Shown: piece by piece, positions 27,762 through 35,361 of the stretch | Numbering within the stretch: the first letter of the stretch is position 1 | Layout of the letters: each line of letters begins with the position of its first letter | NCBI GenBank assembly: GCA_051201605.1 | Contig: CP179201.1 | Location: 2,666,001 to 2,730,000 of the forward strand | Direction of reading: 5' to 3' | DNA length: 64,000 nucleotides | Origin: CABZJG01 sp902512685 | GTDB taxonomy: Bacteria; Pseudomonadota; Alphaproteobacteria; Rhodobacterales; Rhodobacteraceae | Notes under the pieces: model-generated | Told to the model about the DNA's origin: nothing | Databases searched by the model: none | The model's input: the letters and a program-made list of their open reading frames with translations, nothing else | Translations under genes and position numbers: made by a program

Positions 27762-29251
27762 GAGATCAATCCATCCAAGGCAGCAACGGCTACACTTGCC
27801 TGTTCGGCATCGTTAAACGGCAAAACATCTTGCCCAATAACCTGACCGGTTTCGTGGCCTTTGCCAGTGATCAAAAGACCATCGCCCGGGCCAAGCATAT
27901 CAACAGCGCGCAGTATTGCCTCGGCGCGGTCACCTACTTCGCTGACATGATCGGCATTTTCAATACCCGCCAGAACCATCTTGCGTATCTGTGCAGGATC
28001 TTCGCTTCGCGGATTGTCATCTGTGACAATCAGGTGATCCGAAGCTTCGGCTGCCAAAGCCCCCATCTGCGGTCGTTTTCCACGATCGCGATCGCCGCCG
28101 GCACCAATGATTGCAATCAATCGTCCCATGACATGGGGCCGAAACGCTTCAATCGCTGTTCTAACCGCATCCGGCGTATGGGCATAATCAACAAAAACCG
28201 ATGCCCCGTTGAGCCGCTCTGCGGCGAAATCCATACGTCCGCGCACGGTCACTAGATGCGGCAATGTTTCAAACACATCACGGGGATCATGGCCCGATGC
28301 AATCACCAGCCCGGTCGCCAGTAGAACATTTTCCGCCTGAAATCCGCCTATGAGAGGTAGGTGGGCTTGAAAAGGCGCGCCGTGCCATTGATAGCGGACA
28401 TCTTGCCCCCTTGGGGAAAACCTCTGCCCCATCAACCGCAAGTCTGCTGTCTCGTTGCGCCCTATCGTAATCACCTGCTGGTCGCGCTGCTTTAATCGCT
28501 CAGCCAAAGCCAGACCTTTTTGCGTGTCACTATTGATGACCGCCGGGCAATCTTGTGGCAATACGCGATCAAAAAGACCTGTTTTTGCGGCAAAATATGC
28601 CTCAAAATCATCATGATAGTCCAAATGATCTTGGGAAATATTGGTAAATCCGGCAGCCTTGAGGCGCACCCCTTCAAGTCGGCGCTGATCAAGGCCATGG
28701 CTCGATGCTTCCATTGCTGCATGGGTGATGCCTGCTTCTGCGGCGGCGGATAGAATGCCATGCAAAGTGACCGGATCAGGCGTGGTATGCGCCAAAGGTG
28801 CTGTCCAGGCACCTTCTACGCCTGTGGTGCCAATATTCACCGAAGAATGACCAAGTTCAGCCCAGATTTGCTGACAAAAACTCGCCACCGAGGTTTTTCC
28901 GTTAGTGCCGGTTACGGCGATAACTTTTTCAGGCTGGCGCGCAAACCATAATGCCGCAGTCAAGGCCAGCGCCGCACGCGGATCTTGGGCGATCACCACC
29001 GCCGCATTAAAGGATGAAATCACGTCGCGGGCCATCTCGTAGCCGGCGCGATCGGTCAATATCGTATGGGCGCCATTTTCAAGCGCCTGACCGATAAAGC
29101 GGCCGCCATGCACCTGCGTGCCCGGCAAAGCTGCAAAAAGGCTTCCTTTGACCACCGATCGGCTGTCGGATGACAGACCGCGGACAGGTCTGTCGCTGCC
29201 TCGCAGGGGAGTCAATCCAAGATCACTAAGGTATTTTTCTGTGCTGCCCAT
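27758..29251 (-). CDS. murE: UDP-MurNAc-tripeptide synthetase MurE (meso-DAP adding)
   Basis: 497 residues. MurE adds the third residue. ATP loop IAVTGTNGKTSVASFCQQIW, TTPDPVTLHGIL and FVDYAHTPDAV are visible; DNPR in LIVTDDNPRSEDP is the determinant associated with meso-diaminopimelate rather than lysine, consistent with a Gram-negative wall. It is 56 bases after ftsI and overlaps murF by 4. Confidence 0.97.
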   Translation of the reverse strand: MGSTEKYLSDLGLTPLRGSDRPVRGLSSDSRSVVKGSLFAALPGTQVHGGRFIGQALENGAHTILTDRAGYEMARDVISSFNAAVVIAQDPRAALALTAALWFARQPEKVIAVTGTNGKTSVASFCQQIWAELGHSSVNIGTTGVEGAWTAPLAHTTPDPVTLHGILSAAAEAGITHAAMEASSHGLDQRRLEGVRLKAAGFTNISQDHLDYHDDFEAYFAAKTGLFDRVLPQDCPAVINSDTQKGLALAERLKQRDQQVITIGRNETADLRLMGQRFSPRGQDVRYQWHGAPFQAHLPLIGGFQAENVLLATGLVIASGHDPRDVFETLPHLVTVRGRMDFAAERLNGASVFVDYAHTPDAVRTAIEAFRPHVMGRLIAIIGAGGDRDRGKRPQMGALAAEASDHLIVTDDNPRSEDPAQIRKMVLAGIENADHVSEVGDRAEAILRAVDMLGPGDGLLITGKGHETGQVIGQDVLPFNDAEQASVAVAALDGLIS

Positions 29252-29307
29252 TTGCGTCGCTGCTCACAACATTTTAGGGGCAATGGCGTACCACTTGCCC
29301 AAGACTT

Positions 29308-31104
29308 TTAGTTCGTTGATGTCAGTGTTATATCAGCACGCGTTTGTTTTTCAATCAATGGTCGCATCCCAAGCAAAGGCGCAATCCGGCCGATAATTTC
29401 GGCCGCTACAGGCACTGCAGTCCAACCGGCGGTTCGGCGCGGCTCGCTTCCGGTTCGGTCTTCTGGTTCATCCAAAGACACCACAAGAACATATTTGGGA
29501 TCGTTTGCTGGGAAAATGGAAGCAAACGTCGAGATCACCTTTTCCTCATGATAGGCGCCCTGCGGATTTGGCTTGTCAGCGGTTCCAGTTTTTCCGGCAA
29601 CCGCATAGCCTGCCACCTCTCCAAATGAGGCGGTGCCGTCGGTGACTACACTGCGCAGCATATCAACTGACTGTTTAGAAACAGTTTCCGACAACACACG
29701 CTCGCCTTTAGCAACTGTTGGATTAGGCACCAAAGTCGGCGTGACTTTATAGCCTCCATTGGCAATGGCTGCATATCCCACAGCCAAATGCAGCGGCGTT
29801 GCAGACAGCCCATGACCATAAGATATTGTCATTGTCGACAACTCGGTCCATTTGCTGGGCACAAGAGGCCGTCCGCCCTTTGCTTCGGGCATTTCAATCG
29901 GGATCGGAGCCAGAAACCCGAGCGAAGTTAGAAACCTCTTCTGCTCTTCGGCGCCTATCATTTGCGCAATTCTTGCGGCGCCAATATTGCTTGATTTGGT
30001 GATCACTTCAAAGACCGGTAATTTGGCCCCATAATTATGATAATCCTTGATCCGGAATTTACCCCACCGAATTGGTCCGCGAATATCAATGATGGTTTCG
30101 GGTGTGACCATCCCCATTTGCAGCGCTTGGGACACCGCAAATATTTTAAATGTCGAACCCAACTCATAGACCCCTTGCAGGGCCCGGTTGAACAGAGGGC
30201 TATCGGCCGCTTTTAGTTTTGCGGGCAAACTTGGCCGATTATTTGGGTCAAAATTAGGCAGCGATGCGAGGGATAGTACTTCGCCAGTATGCACATCCAT
30301 CAAAATGGCTGCAGCGCCTTTGGCATTCAAAAGCTGCATGCCGCCATAGAGCACTTGCTCAACGGCAGCCTGCACCGATAAATCTATTGAAAGCTGCAAA
30401 GGTGCGCCGGATTGGGCTGGATCGCGCAGCCGTTCATCAAAGCTTTTCTCTACGCCAGCAACCCCAACAACTTCAGCCGCATGAACGCCCTCACGGCCAA
30501 AGCTTGCGCCGCCCAAAACATGTGCCGCCAGATTTCCATTGGGATATAGCCGCATTTCGCGCGGACCAAAGCGCAATCCCGGATCCCCGATATCATGCGC
30601 GGCCTGCATTTGCTCGGGGCTGAGCTTTTTCTTGATCCATAAAAACTTGCGCTGGCCGGTAAACGCTTTGAACAGGCGATCGGCATCCAGATCAGGAAAA
30701 ACCTGAGCCAAAGCCCGGGCGGTTCCCTGCGCATCAACCAAATGTGCTGTTTCAACATAAAGCGAGTGGGTTTCCATATTGGTGGCCAGAATACGGCCGC
30801 GACGATCAACAATATCGGCACGTTGGGCAATAATGGAAGCGCCCGCCTTTTGTGATCTTGGCTCGATCGGCTCAGAGGCAGATAGCAACCCGATGCGAAC
30901 AGTGATCACCGCAAAAATACAGATAAACATAATCCCCAAAACCAACAACCTGCCTTGGGCGCGTGCACGCGCAGGGTCACGTTGGGTTTCATGGCGAAGT
31001 TCTATATTTTTTCGTTCGATGATATCAGGGTTTTCGCCGCGATCACGTGCTGGCAATATTTGGCTAAGCGGCCGTAAAGGTGCGCGCAAGGGCATATCGC
31101 TCAT
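29308..31104 (-). CDS. ftsI: Septal transpeptidase FtsI (PBP3)
   Basis: 598 residues, class B penicillin-binding protein. A basic cytoplasmic N-terminus is followed by one transmembrane helix (LLVLGIMFICIFAVITVRIG, around residues 50-70), a dimerisation/PBP domain and the transpeptidase domain. Active-site motifs: SxxK as STFK (about residue 318), SxN as SSN (about 370) and KTG as KTGTAD (about 507). It cross-links septal peptidoglycan together with FtsW. Start overlaps the ftsL stop by 4 bases. Confidence 0.97.
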   Translation of the reverse strand: MSDMPLRAPLRPLSQILPARDRGENPDIIERKNIELRHETQRDPARARAQGRLLVLGIMFICIFAVITVRIGLLSASEPIEPRSQKAGASIIAQRADIVDRRGRILATNMETHSLYVETAHLVDAQGTARALAQVFPDLDADRLFKAFTGQRKFLWIKKKLSPEQMQAAHDIGDPGLRFGPREMRLYPNGNLAAHVLGGASFGREGVHAAEVVGVAGVEKSFDERLRDPAQSGAPLQLSIDLSVQAAVEQVLYGGMQLLNAKGAAAILMDVHTGEVLSLASLPNFDPNNRPSLPAKLKAADSPLFNRALQGVYELGSTFKIFAVSQALQMGMVTPETIIDIRGPIRWGKFRIKDYHNYGAKLPVFEVITKSSNIGAARIAQMIGAEEQKRFLTSLGFLAPIPIEMPEAKGGRPLVPSKWTELSTMTISYGHGLSATPLHLAVGYAAIANGGYKVTPTLVPNPTVAKGERVLSETVSKQSVDMLRSVVTDGTASFGEVAGYAVAGKTGTADKPNPQGAYHEEKVISTFASIFPANDPKYVLVVSLDEPEDRTGSEPRRTAGWTAVPVAAEIIGRIAPLLGMRPLIEKQTRADITLTSTN

Positions 31105-31451
31105 TGACCAATCCTCCGGGTTGCCACATCCAGCGGCTTTAAATCCTCTTGATCAAGCAAGGGAAGTTCAGGAAATCCCACTTGGTCGACGCGTCCGAAA
31201 TGATCTGCACTCAGTGGCAATAGCTTTAAGCCGTCGTAATTTAAGTCTGCAAGATCCTGCAACCGTTCAGGGCGGTTTTGATAGGCCCATTCCGCGCGCA
31301 GTATTTTAAGCCGGGCCCGCGCATGTCCAATATCATCTTGTAACGCTTCAACATGTGACAGAACCGCCTGTGTTTTGATGTTTTCTTGATAGGCCCAATA
31401 GGCTAATCCCATTACCAAAGAGACTGTTAATGCATAAAGAAAGCCGCGCAT
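31101..31451 (-). CDS. ftsL: Cell division protein FtsL
   Basis: 116 residues with a single N-terminal membrane helix (FLYALTVSLVMGLAYWAY) and a periplasmic coiled coil (TQAVLSHVEALQDDIGHARARLKILRAEWAYQ, leucine-zipper spacing). FtsL forms a complex with FtsB and FtsQ. Sequence conservation is weak in this family, so the call depends on size, topology and position exactly between rsmH (1-base TAATG overlap) and ftsI (4-base overlap). Confidence 0.9.
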   Translation of the reverse strand: MRGFLYALTVSLVMGLAYWAYQENIKTQAVLSHVEALQDDIGHARARLKILRAEWAYQNRPERLQDLADLNYDGLKLLPLSADHFGRVDQVGFPELPLLDQEDLKPLDVATRRIGQ

Positions 31452-32452
31452 TATCGTGATCCTTTCAGTACCGGCATTCCAAGCTCGCGCGCCTCAAGGC
31501 GGCCCCCGGGGACTGCTGATGTGCGCTTGGCGATCCGCAACTTGGCAGATCTGGCGCGCGGGTTTTCGGCAAGTTCGCCTGCATCAGCGATGATTGCTTT
31601 ACGGCTGATCAGGTCGAATTGCGGCTCTTCAATCTTGGTATCGGGGGCAAAGCGATTTGAGCGACCTTTGCGCCCTGCACGGGTTTGCAAGAAGCGCTTA
31701 ACCATTCGGTCTTCTACGGAATGAAAAGTTACCACAACCAGCAAACCATCCTTTTTAAGGGCGCGCTCTGCAGCAATCAATCCCTCGAACAGTTCACCAT
31801 ATTCATTGTTCACTGCGATCCGTAACGCCTGAAAACTGCGCGTGGCTGGATGGGACTGATTTGGTTTGGCGCGGGGCAAACAGCTTTCAATCACTGAGGC
31901 CAGATCGAGCGTGCTATCAAATTGCTCGGTATTGCGCCGCGCGACTATTGCACGGGCGATACGGCGGCTGGCGCGCTCTTCTCCAAAGCGAAACAGAAGA
32001 TCAGCCAAATCACCTTCATCCATTTCATTAACAAGCTCTGCTGCGGATGGGCCATGCTGGCTCATTCGCATATCAAGTGGGCCATCGCACAAAAATGAAA
32101 AACCACGATCGGGTTGATCCAACTGCATAGAGGAAACCCCCAGATCAAGCACAACACCATCCAAATTTTGGCCATGGTGATCCAAGTTGGAAAAAACATC
32201 CTCGACTAAGCGAAGCCGGCCGCCATAATCTGCCACCCACTCAGCAGCCATTGTGTGAACCGCCGGATCACGATCCAAACCGATGACCGTGTTTGCGCCA
32301 GCATCAAGTAGTCCTTTGCTATAGCCGCCTGCTCCAAATGTTCCATCCAGCCAAACCCCTGAGATCGGCGCTGCGGCTTTTAAAATCGGGCGCAATAAAA
32401 CGGGGATATGAGGATCAGCCTGGGTGGAAAGAGCCGCCGGCGTCATACTCAA
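31451..32452 (-). CDS. rsmH: 16S rRNA m4C1402 methyltransferase RsmH
   Basis: 333 residues. RsmH methylates N4 of C1402 in 16S rRNA. Visible: HIPVLLRPIL start, SAM loop WLDGTFGAGGYSKGLL, VLDLGVSSMQLDQPDRGFSF, RSFQALRIAVNNEYGEL and TFHSVEDRMVKRFL. It overlaps mraZ by 4 bases at its start. Formerly mraW. Confidence 0.97.
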   Translation of the reverse strand: MSMTPAALSTQADPHIPVLLRPILKAAAPISGVWLDGTFGAGGYSKGLLDAGANTVIGLDRDPAVHTMAAEWVADYGGRLRLVEDVFSNLDHHGQNLDGVVLDLGVSSMQLDQPDRGFSFLCDGPLDMRMSQHGPSAAELVNEMDEGDLADLLFRFGEERASRRIARAIVARRNTEQFDSTLDLASVIESCLPRAKPNQSHPATRSFQALRIAVNNEYGELFEGLIAAERALKKDGLLVVVTFHSVEDRMVKRFLQTRAGRKGRSNRFAPDTKIEEPQFDLISRKAIIADAGELAENPRARSAKLRIAKRTSAVPGGRLEARELGMPVLKGSR

Positions 32453-32949
32453 GCTCCTCCATCCTCATCAAGAAAGCTTAATGGATCAAAATCTTCTGGC
32501 TGCTCATGAAGCCATTGCTCGATTTTTGTTTGGTCAGCTTCATAGGTTGCTGGATTCCAAATTTGGAATGTATCGCCTGCCGCGATGAAATAAGCTTCTT
32601 TTTCAATATCAATTTTTTGCCGCAACCGGGCAGGCAAAACAAGCCGGCCGGTATCGTCAATCGAAGTTGGGAAACTCTGCCCATGAAAGAGGCGTTCAAG
32701 TGTTTTTCGCCCCAGTGACCCACGCGCAAGCTGATCAATTTTACGGTCTACTTCTTGGATCGCCTCGATTGTATAACACTCAAGAAAATTGCGCCGGCTG
32801 TCACCATAGACAATGACCAGTTCCGGCGGCAGACCATCGCACCAGTTGGGATCACAGGCCTCAATGACACGGCGAAAAAGGGCTGGAATAGACACCCGCC
32901 CCTTTGCGTCCACCTTCTGCAGACCTTCACCTCTAAACCTGCGCGCCAT
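32449..32949 (-). CDS. mraZ: Transcriptional regulator MraZ
   Basis: 166 residues with two AbrB-like SpoVT motifs, KVDAKGRVSIPALFR near the N-terminus and SIDDTGRLVLPARLRQ in the second half. MraZ forms a ring and represses the dcw operon in enterobacteria by binding spaced TGGGN motifs. The start at 32949 (MARRFRGEGLQ) fits alphaproteobacterial MraZ, which begins close to RRFRGE; an upstream in-frame start at 33036 would add 29 residues without similarity. First gene of the dcw cluster; candidate operators are listed upstream. Confidence 0.94.
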   Translation of the reverse strand: MARRFRGEGLQKVDAKGRVSIPALFRRVIEACDPNWCDGLPPELVIVYGDSRRNFLECYTIEAIQEVDRKIDQLARGSLGRKTLERLFHGQSFPTSIDDTGRLVLPARLRQKIDIEKEAYFIAAGDTFQIWNPATYEADQTKIEQWLHEQPEDFDPLSFLDEDGGA

Positions 32950-33237
32950 ATCTATGCTCGCCCTTGTGTAGCCCCAATTCGCTCCCTGAAACGAAAAGAC
33001 GGACTGAGCTGCTGCCACTGCCCAATCCGCCGTCATCGTCCCGCTTTGCGGGGATGTCCGACTGCACGCGCACCTGGGGGGGGTACATTTTCGCTCGCGC
33101 GCCGGATCATTTTGTTTGATGAAAGCGGGGCCTGTATGAAACCTGCTCTGGGATTTTGGATCTTAATGTCCATTGTCAATTCCCGACTTCATCAAGGGTA
33201 TTGATGACACGGGATAAGAGCTTTTGCAAGAAATATT

Positions 33238-33262
33238 TGGGATATTATGGTATATTTTGGGA
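33238..33262 (+). promoter_or_regulatory. Candidate MraZ-box array (three boxes)
   Basis: TGGGA-N5-TGGTA-N5-TGGGA, boxes starting at 33238, 33248 and 33258, exactly 10 bp apart. This is the spacing of MraZ sites described for E. coli (TGGGN repeats). Here the boxes read on the strand opposite to mraZ, about 290 bp upstream of its start, and the middle box has one change. Assignment is by pattern only. Confidence 0.5.
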
Positions 33263-33480
33263 AAATACATAAACAAGCGATCTAAATATATCCTTGAGTA
33301 CAAATATAATACTATATATAGACACATATTTACTTTTTTACCGATATGTAGATTTTATGAGGGAAATCTTTTTTCCCAAAATTAAACACAATTTTTCTAA
33401 GACTCTCTAGATCTAATGAAAATTCAACAATAAATTATAAAAATTCCGGTGATAACGGCAAACGAATCGATCTTTTTTTA
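33241..33480. other. AT-rich block in the long intergenic region upstream of mraZ
   Basis: The gap 32950-33577 holds no gene. By count 33241-33480 has 61 G+C in 240 bases (about 25 %), against about 54 % for the window. It holds A/T tracts and TA-rich steps, and lies between the two TGGGN motif groups. Probably the promoter region of the dcw cluster. Confidence 0.7.
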
Positions 33481-33485
33481 ATTTT

Positions 33486-33500
33486 GCCCATAGTTTCCCA
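33486..33500 (-). promoter_or_regulatory. Candidate MraZ-box pair on the mraZ strand
   Basis: On the minus strand TGGGA-N5-TGGGC, two perfect TGGGN boxes 10 bp apart. This pair is in the orientation of mraZ but more than 530 bp upstream of its start, closer to the mrp stop at 33578. It may mark the distal promoter or be fortuitous. Confidence 0.4.
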
Positions 33501-33577
33501 AATTGTATCTGATCCAGATGGCCGCCCGAACCTAGCAGGCAAATACTCGGCAGCATTTTCTTATAGGATTGTTTTAA

Positions 33578-34660
33578 TTATGCCATGCCGCCGTGTATCA
33601 GGCCTTTTGCAAGCTGCGCATAAGCTTCGGCAACTGCCCCTTCACTAAGAGCCACAGGACGACCATCATCGCTGGCAAGCCGCGTGGCGAGGTCTAGCGG
33701 CAAAGCCCCAAGAAACGGCAGGCCCCGTTCTTTCGCCTCATCCGCTACGCCGCCGTGACCGAATATATTGCTGGTTTCACCGCAATGCGGGCAGTGAAAG
33801 ACGGACATATTTTCCACCAGACCTAAAATTGGTGTTTTTAAGGTATTGAACATATCCATCGCTTTGCGGGCATCCAGCAAAGCAACATCCTGAGGCGTAG
33901 AGACTACAATTGCGCCCGTAAGCTGGGTTTTTTGGCACAGGGTAAGTTGCACGTCGCCGGTGCCCGGTGGAAGATCCACCAGTAAAATATCAAGCTCGCC
34001 CCAGGCAACCTGCGATATCATCTGCTGCAATGCCCCCATAAGCATTGGACCGCGCCAGACCACCGCCTTGTTTTCTTCCAGCATAAATCCAATCGACATC
34101 AACGTAACGCCATGGGCATGCAGTGGTATGATGGTTTTGCCATCAGGGCTTGCCGGTCGTTTATTGATACCCATCATACGCGGTTGCGAAGGGCCATAAA
34201 TATCTGCATCCAAAAGACCAACGCGGCGACCTTGCGCTGCAAGGGCTACTGCCAAATTCGATGAAACCGTTGATTTTCCAACCCCCCCTTTGCCAGAGGC
34301 AATCGCAATGATCCTATCGACCCCTTGGGGCTTCATCGGCCCTGACTGCGGCTTAGGATGCCCCCCCACTTTCAATGAGGGCGGCGCTGTCGCGGGCTGG
34401 GCAGATTTATGCGCTGTCAGTACAATCGATACTTTTTCGACACCAACCAAATTACGCAGCTGGCTTTCGATTTGGGGCTGCAGCGGATCTATCACTTTGG
34501 CAAGATCGCCGTCGGGCACTTCAATAACAAACTGCACATGGCCGTTTTCGATCTGCAATGCGCGTATCATATCGCGTGAAACAAGCGTGCCACCATCGGG
34601 AAGAGTAAACCGATTAAGTGCATTTAGAATTTCATCGCGCATTGGTATTGCCTTGTCCAT
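33578..34660 (-). CDS. mrp: Iron-sulfur cluster carrier ATPase Mrp/ApbC
   Basis: 360 residues. An N-terminal MIP18/DUF59-type domain (about residues 1-90) is linked to a P-loop ATPase with deviant Walker A IAIASGKGGVGKSTVSSNLA and switch LVDLPPGTGDVQLTL. A C-terminal CPHC motif (FHCPHCGETSNIFG) fits an Fe-S carrier. It delivers Fe-S clusters to apoproteins. An ATG six residues in, at 34642, also has an AAGG-like site, so the start is uncertain by six residues. It reads towards mraZ but is separated by the long AT-rich gap. Confidence 0.94.
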   Translation of the reverse strand: MDKAIPMRDEILNALNRFTLPDGGTLVSRDMIRALQIENGHVQFVIEVPDGDLAKVIDPLQPQIESQLRNLVGVEKVSIVLTAHKSAQPATAPPSLKVGGHPKPQSGPMKPQGVDRIIAIASGKGGVGKSTVSSNLAVALAAQGRRVGLLDADIYGPSQPRMMGINKRPASPDGKTIIPLHAHGVTLMSIGFMLEENKAVVWRGPMLMGALQQMISQVAWGELDILLVDLPPGTGDVQLTLCQKTQLTGAIVVSTPQDVALLDARKAMDMFNTLKTPILGLVENMSVFHCPHCGETSNIFGHGGVADEAKERGLPFLGALPLDLATRLASDDGRPVALSEGAVAEAYAQLAKGLIHGGMA

Positions 34661-35039
34661 GATACTAGCCTTGAAATGCGAGATTTTCCCTGTAATTGCA
34701 ACTTAAAACTTGATCGTGCTTCTTAACATCGCACCTGCTTTGGAATTTAGCGCAACAGGCCATCCCCCATAACGGCGGTAGTTACTTAGGTTGAAAAACC
34801 ACAATTTAAAGACTGCGCTTAGATCGCCTTGGTTATTGTTGTAAGTAACGTTGTACTGCTCGCAGATAGGGGCCCAAAGTCCAAAATTATATCAAAAAAC
34901 CAATCCCCTAACCCATTCATGCCCCATGCAATTGCTGCATAGCGGCATTGCAATCATAGCCATTGTGCGTGCGCAGAAAGATATTAGATTGGTGTTATCA
35001 GAGACAGCAACATATGATCTCTTAGAAAAGGAAATTAAA
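34661..35039. other. Divergent intergenic region mrp / DUF1127 gene
   Basis: No gene of its own seen. It must hold both divergent promoters. An 8-base inverted pair GTTACTTA (34791-34798) and TAAGTAAC (34842-34849) lies in the middle; the spacing of 43 bases makes it a possible operator pair or chance. Confidence 0.35.
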
Positions 35040-35255
35040 ATGGCTTATGCATCACATTCAAACGCCCTGTCTTCAGGTCTCATGGCAAGATCTGCAGCAC
35101 TTTTGTCGGCTGCATCAGACTATATGGATCGCCGTCGGGCCTACCGCTCAACCTTTAACGAATTGTCCCGCCTGAGCAACCATGAGCTTGCAGATCTGGG
35201 CCTGAACCGCTCAATGATCCGCTCGGTTGCCCTGGAAGCGGCACAGAAAGTTTAA
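35040..35255 (+). CDS. DUF1127 small protein
   Basis: 71 residues: a Ser/Ala-rich N-terminus and the DUF1127 core in the C-terminal half (FNELSRLSNHELADLGLNRSMI). Such Arg-rich short proteins are frequent in Rhodobacterales; longer family members bind RNA or affect small-RNA turnover and phosphate response, but the role of this one is not established. The ATG is preceded by AAAAGGAAAT. A strong hairpin terminator follows, so it is a monocistronic gene, divergent from mrp. Confidence 0.88.
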   Translation: MAYASHSNALSSGLMARSAALLSAASDYMDRRRAYRSTFNELSRLSNHELADLGLNRSMIRSVALEAAQKV

Positions 35256-35299
35256 CCAAGATTCGAAAGGCCCCTCTTCCTCCCAGGGCCGGACGAAAA

Positions 35300-35344
35300 T
35301 AGCAGCGGTGAAGGATCCTCCCCCTTCCCGCTGCTAATTTATTA
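35300..35344 (+). terminator. Hairpin terminator after DUF1127 gene
   Basis: TAGCAGCGG (35300-35308) pairs with CCGCTGCTA (35328-35336), with additional inner GAAGG/CCTTC pairing, then ATTTATTA. Just before it GGCCC...GGGCC forms a smaller stem. The trailing T tract is weak but the stem is strong; it could also serve the convergent uvrD gene. Confidence 0.65.
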
Positions 35345-35361
35345 TAAGGCCTAAAAAAGCT

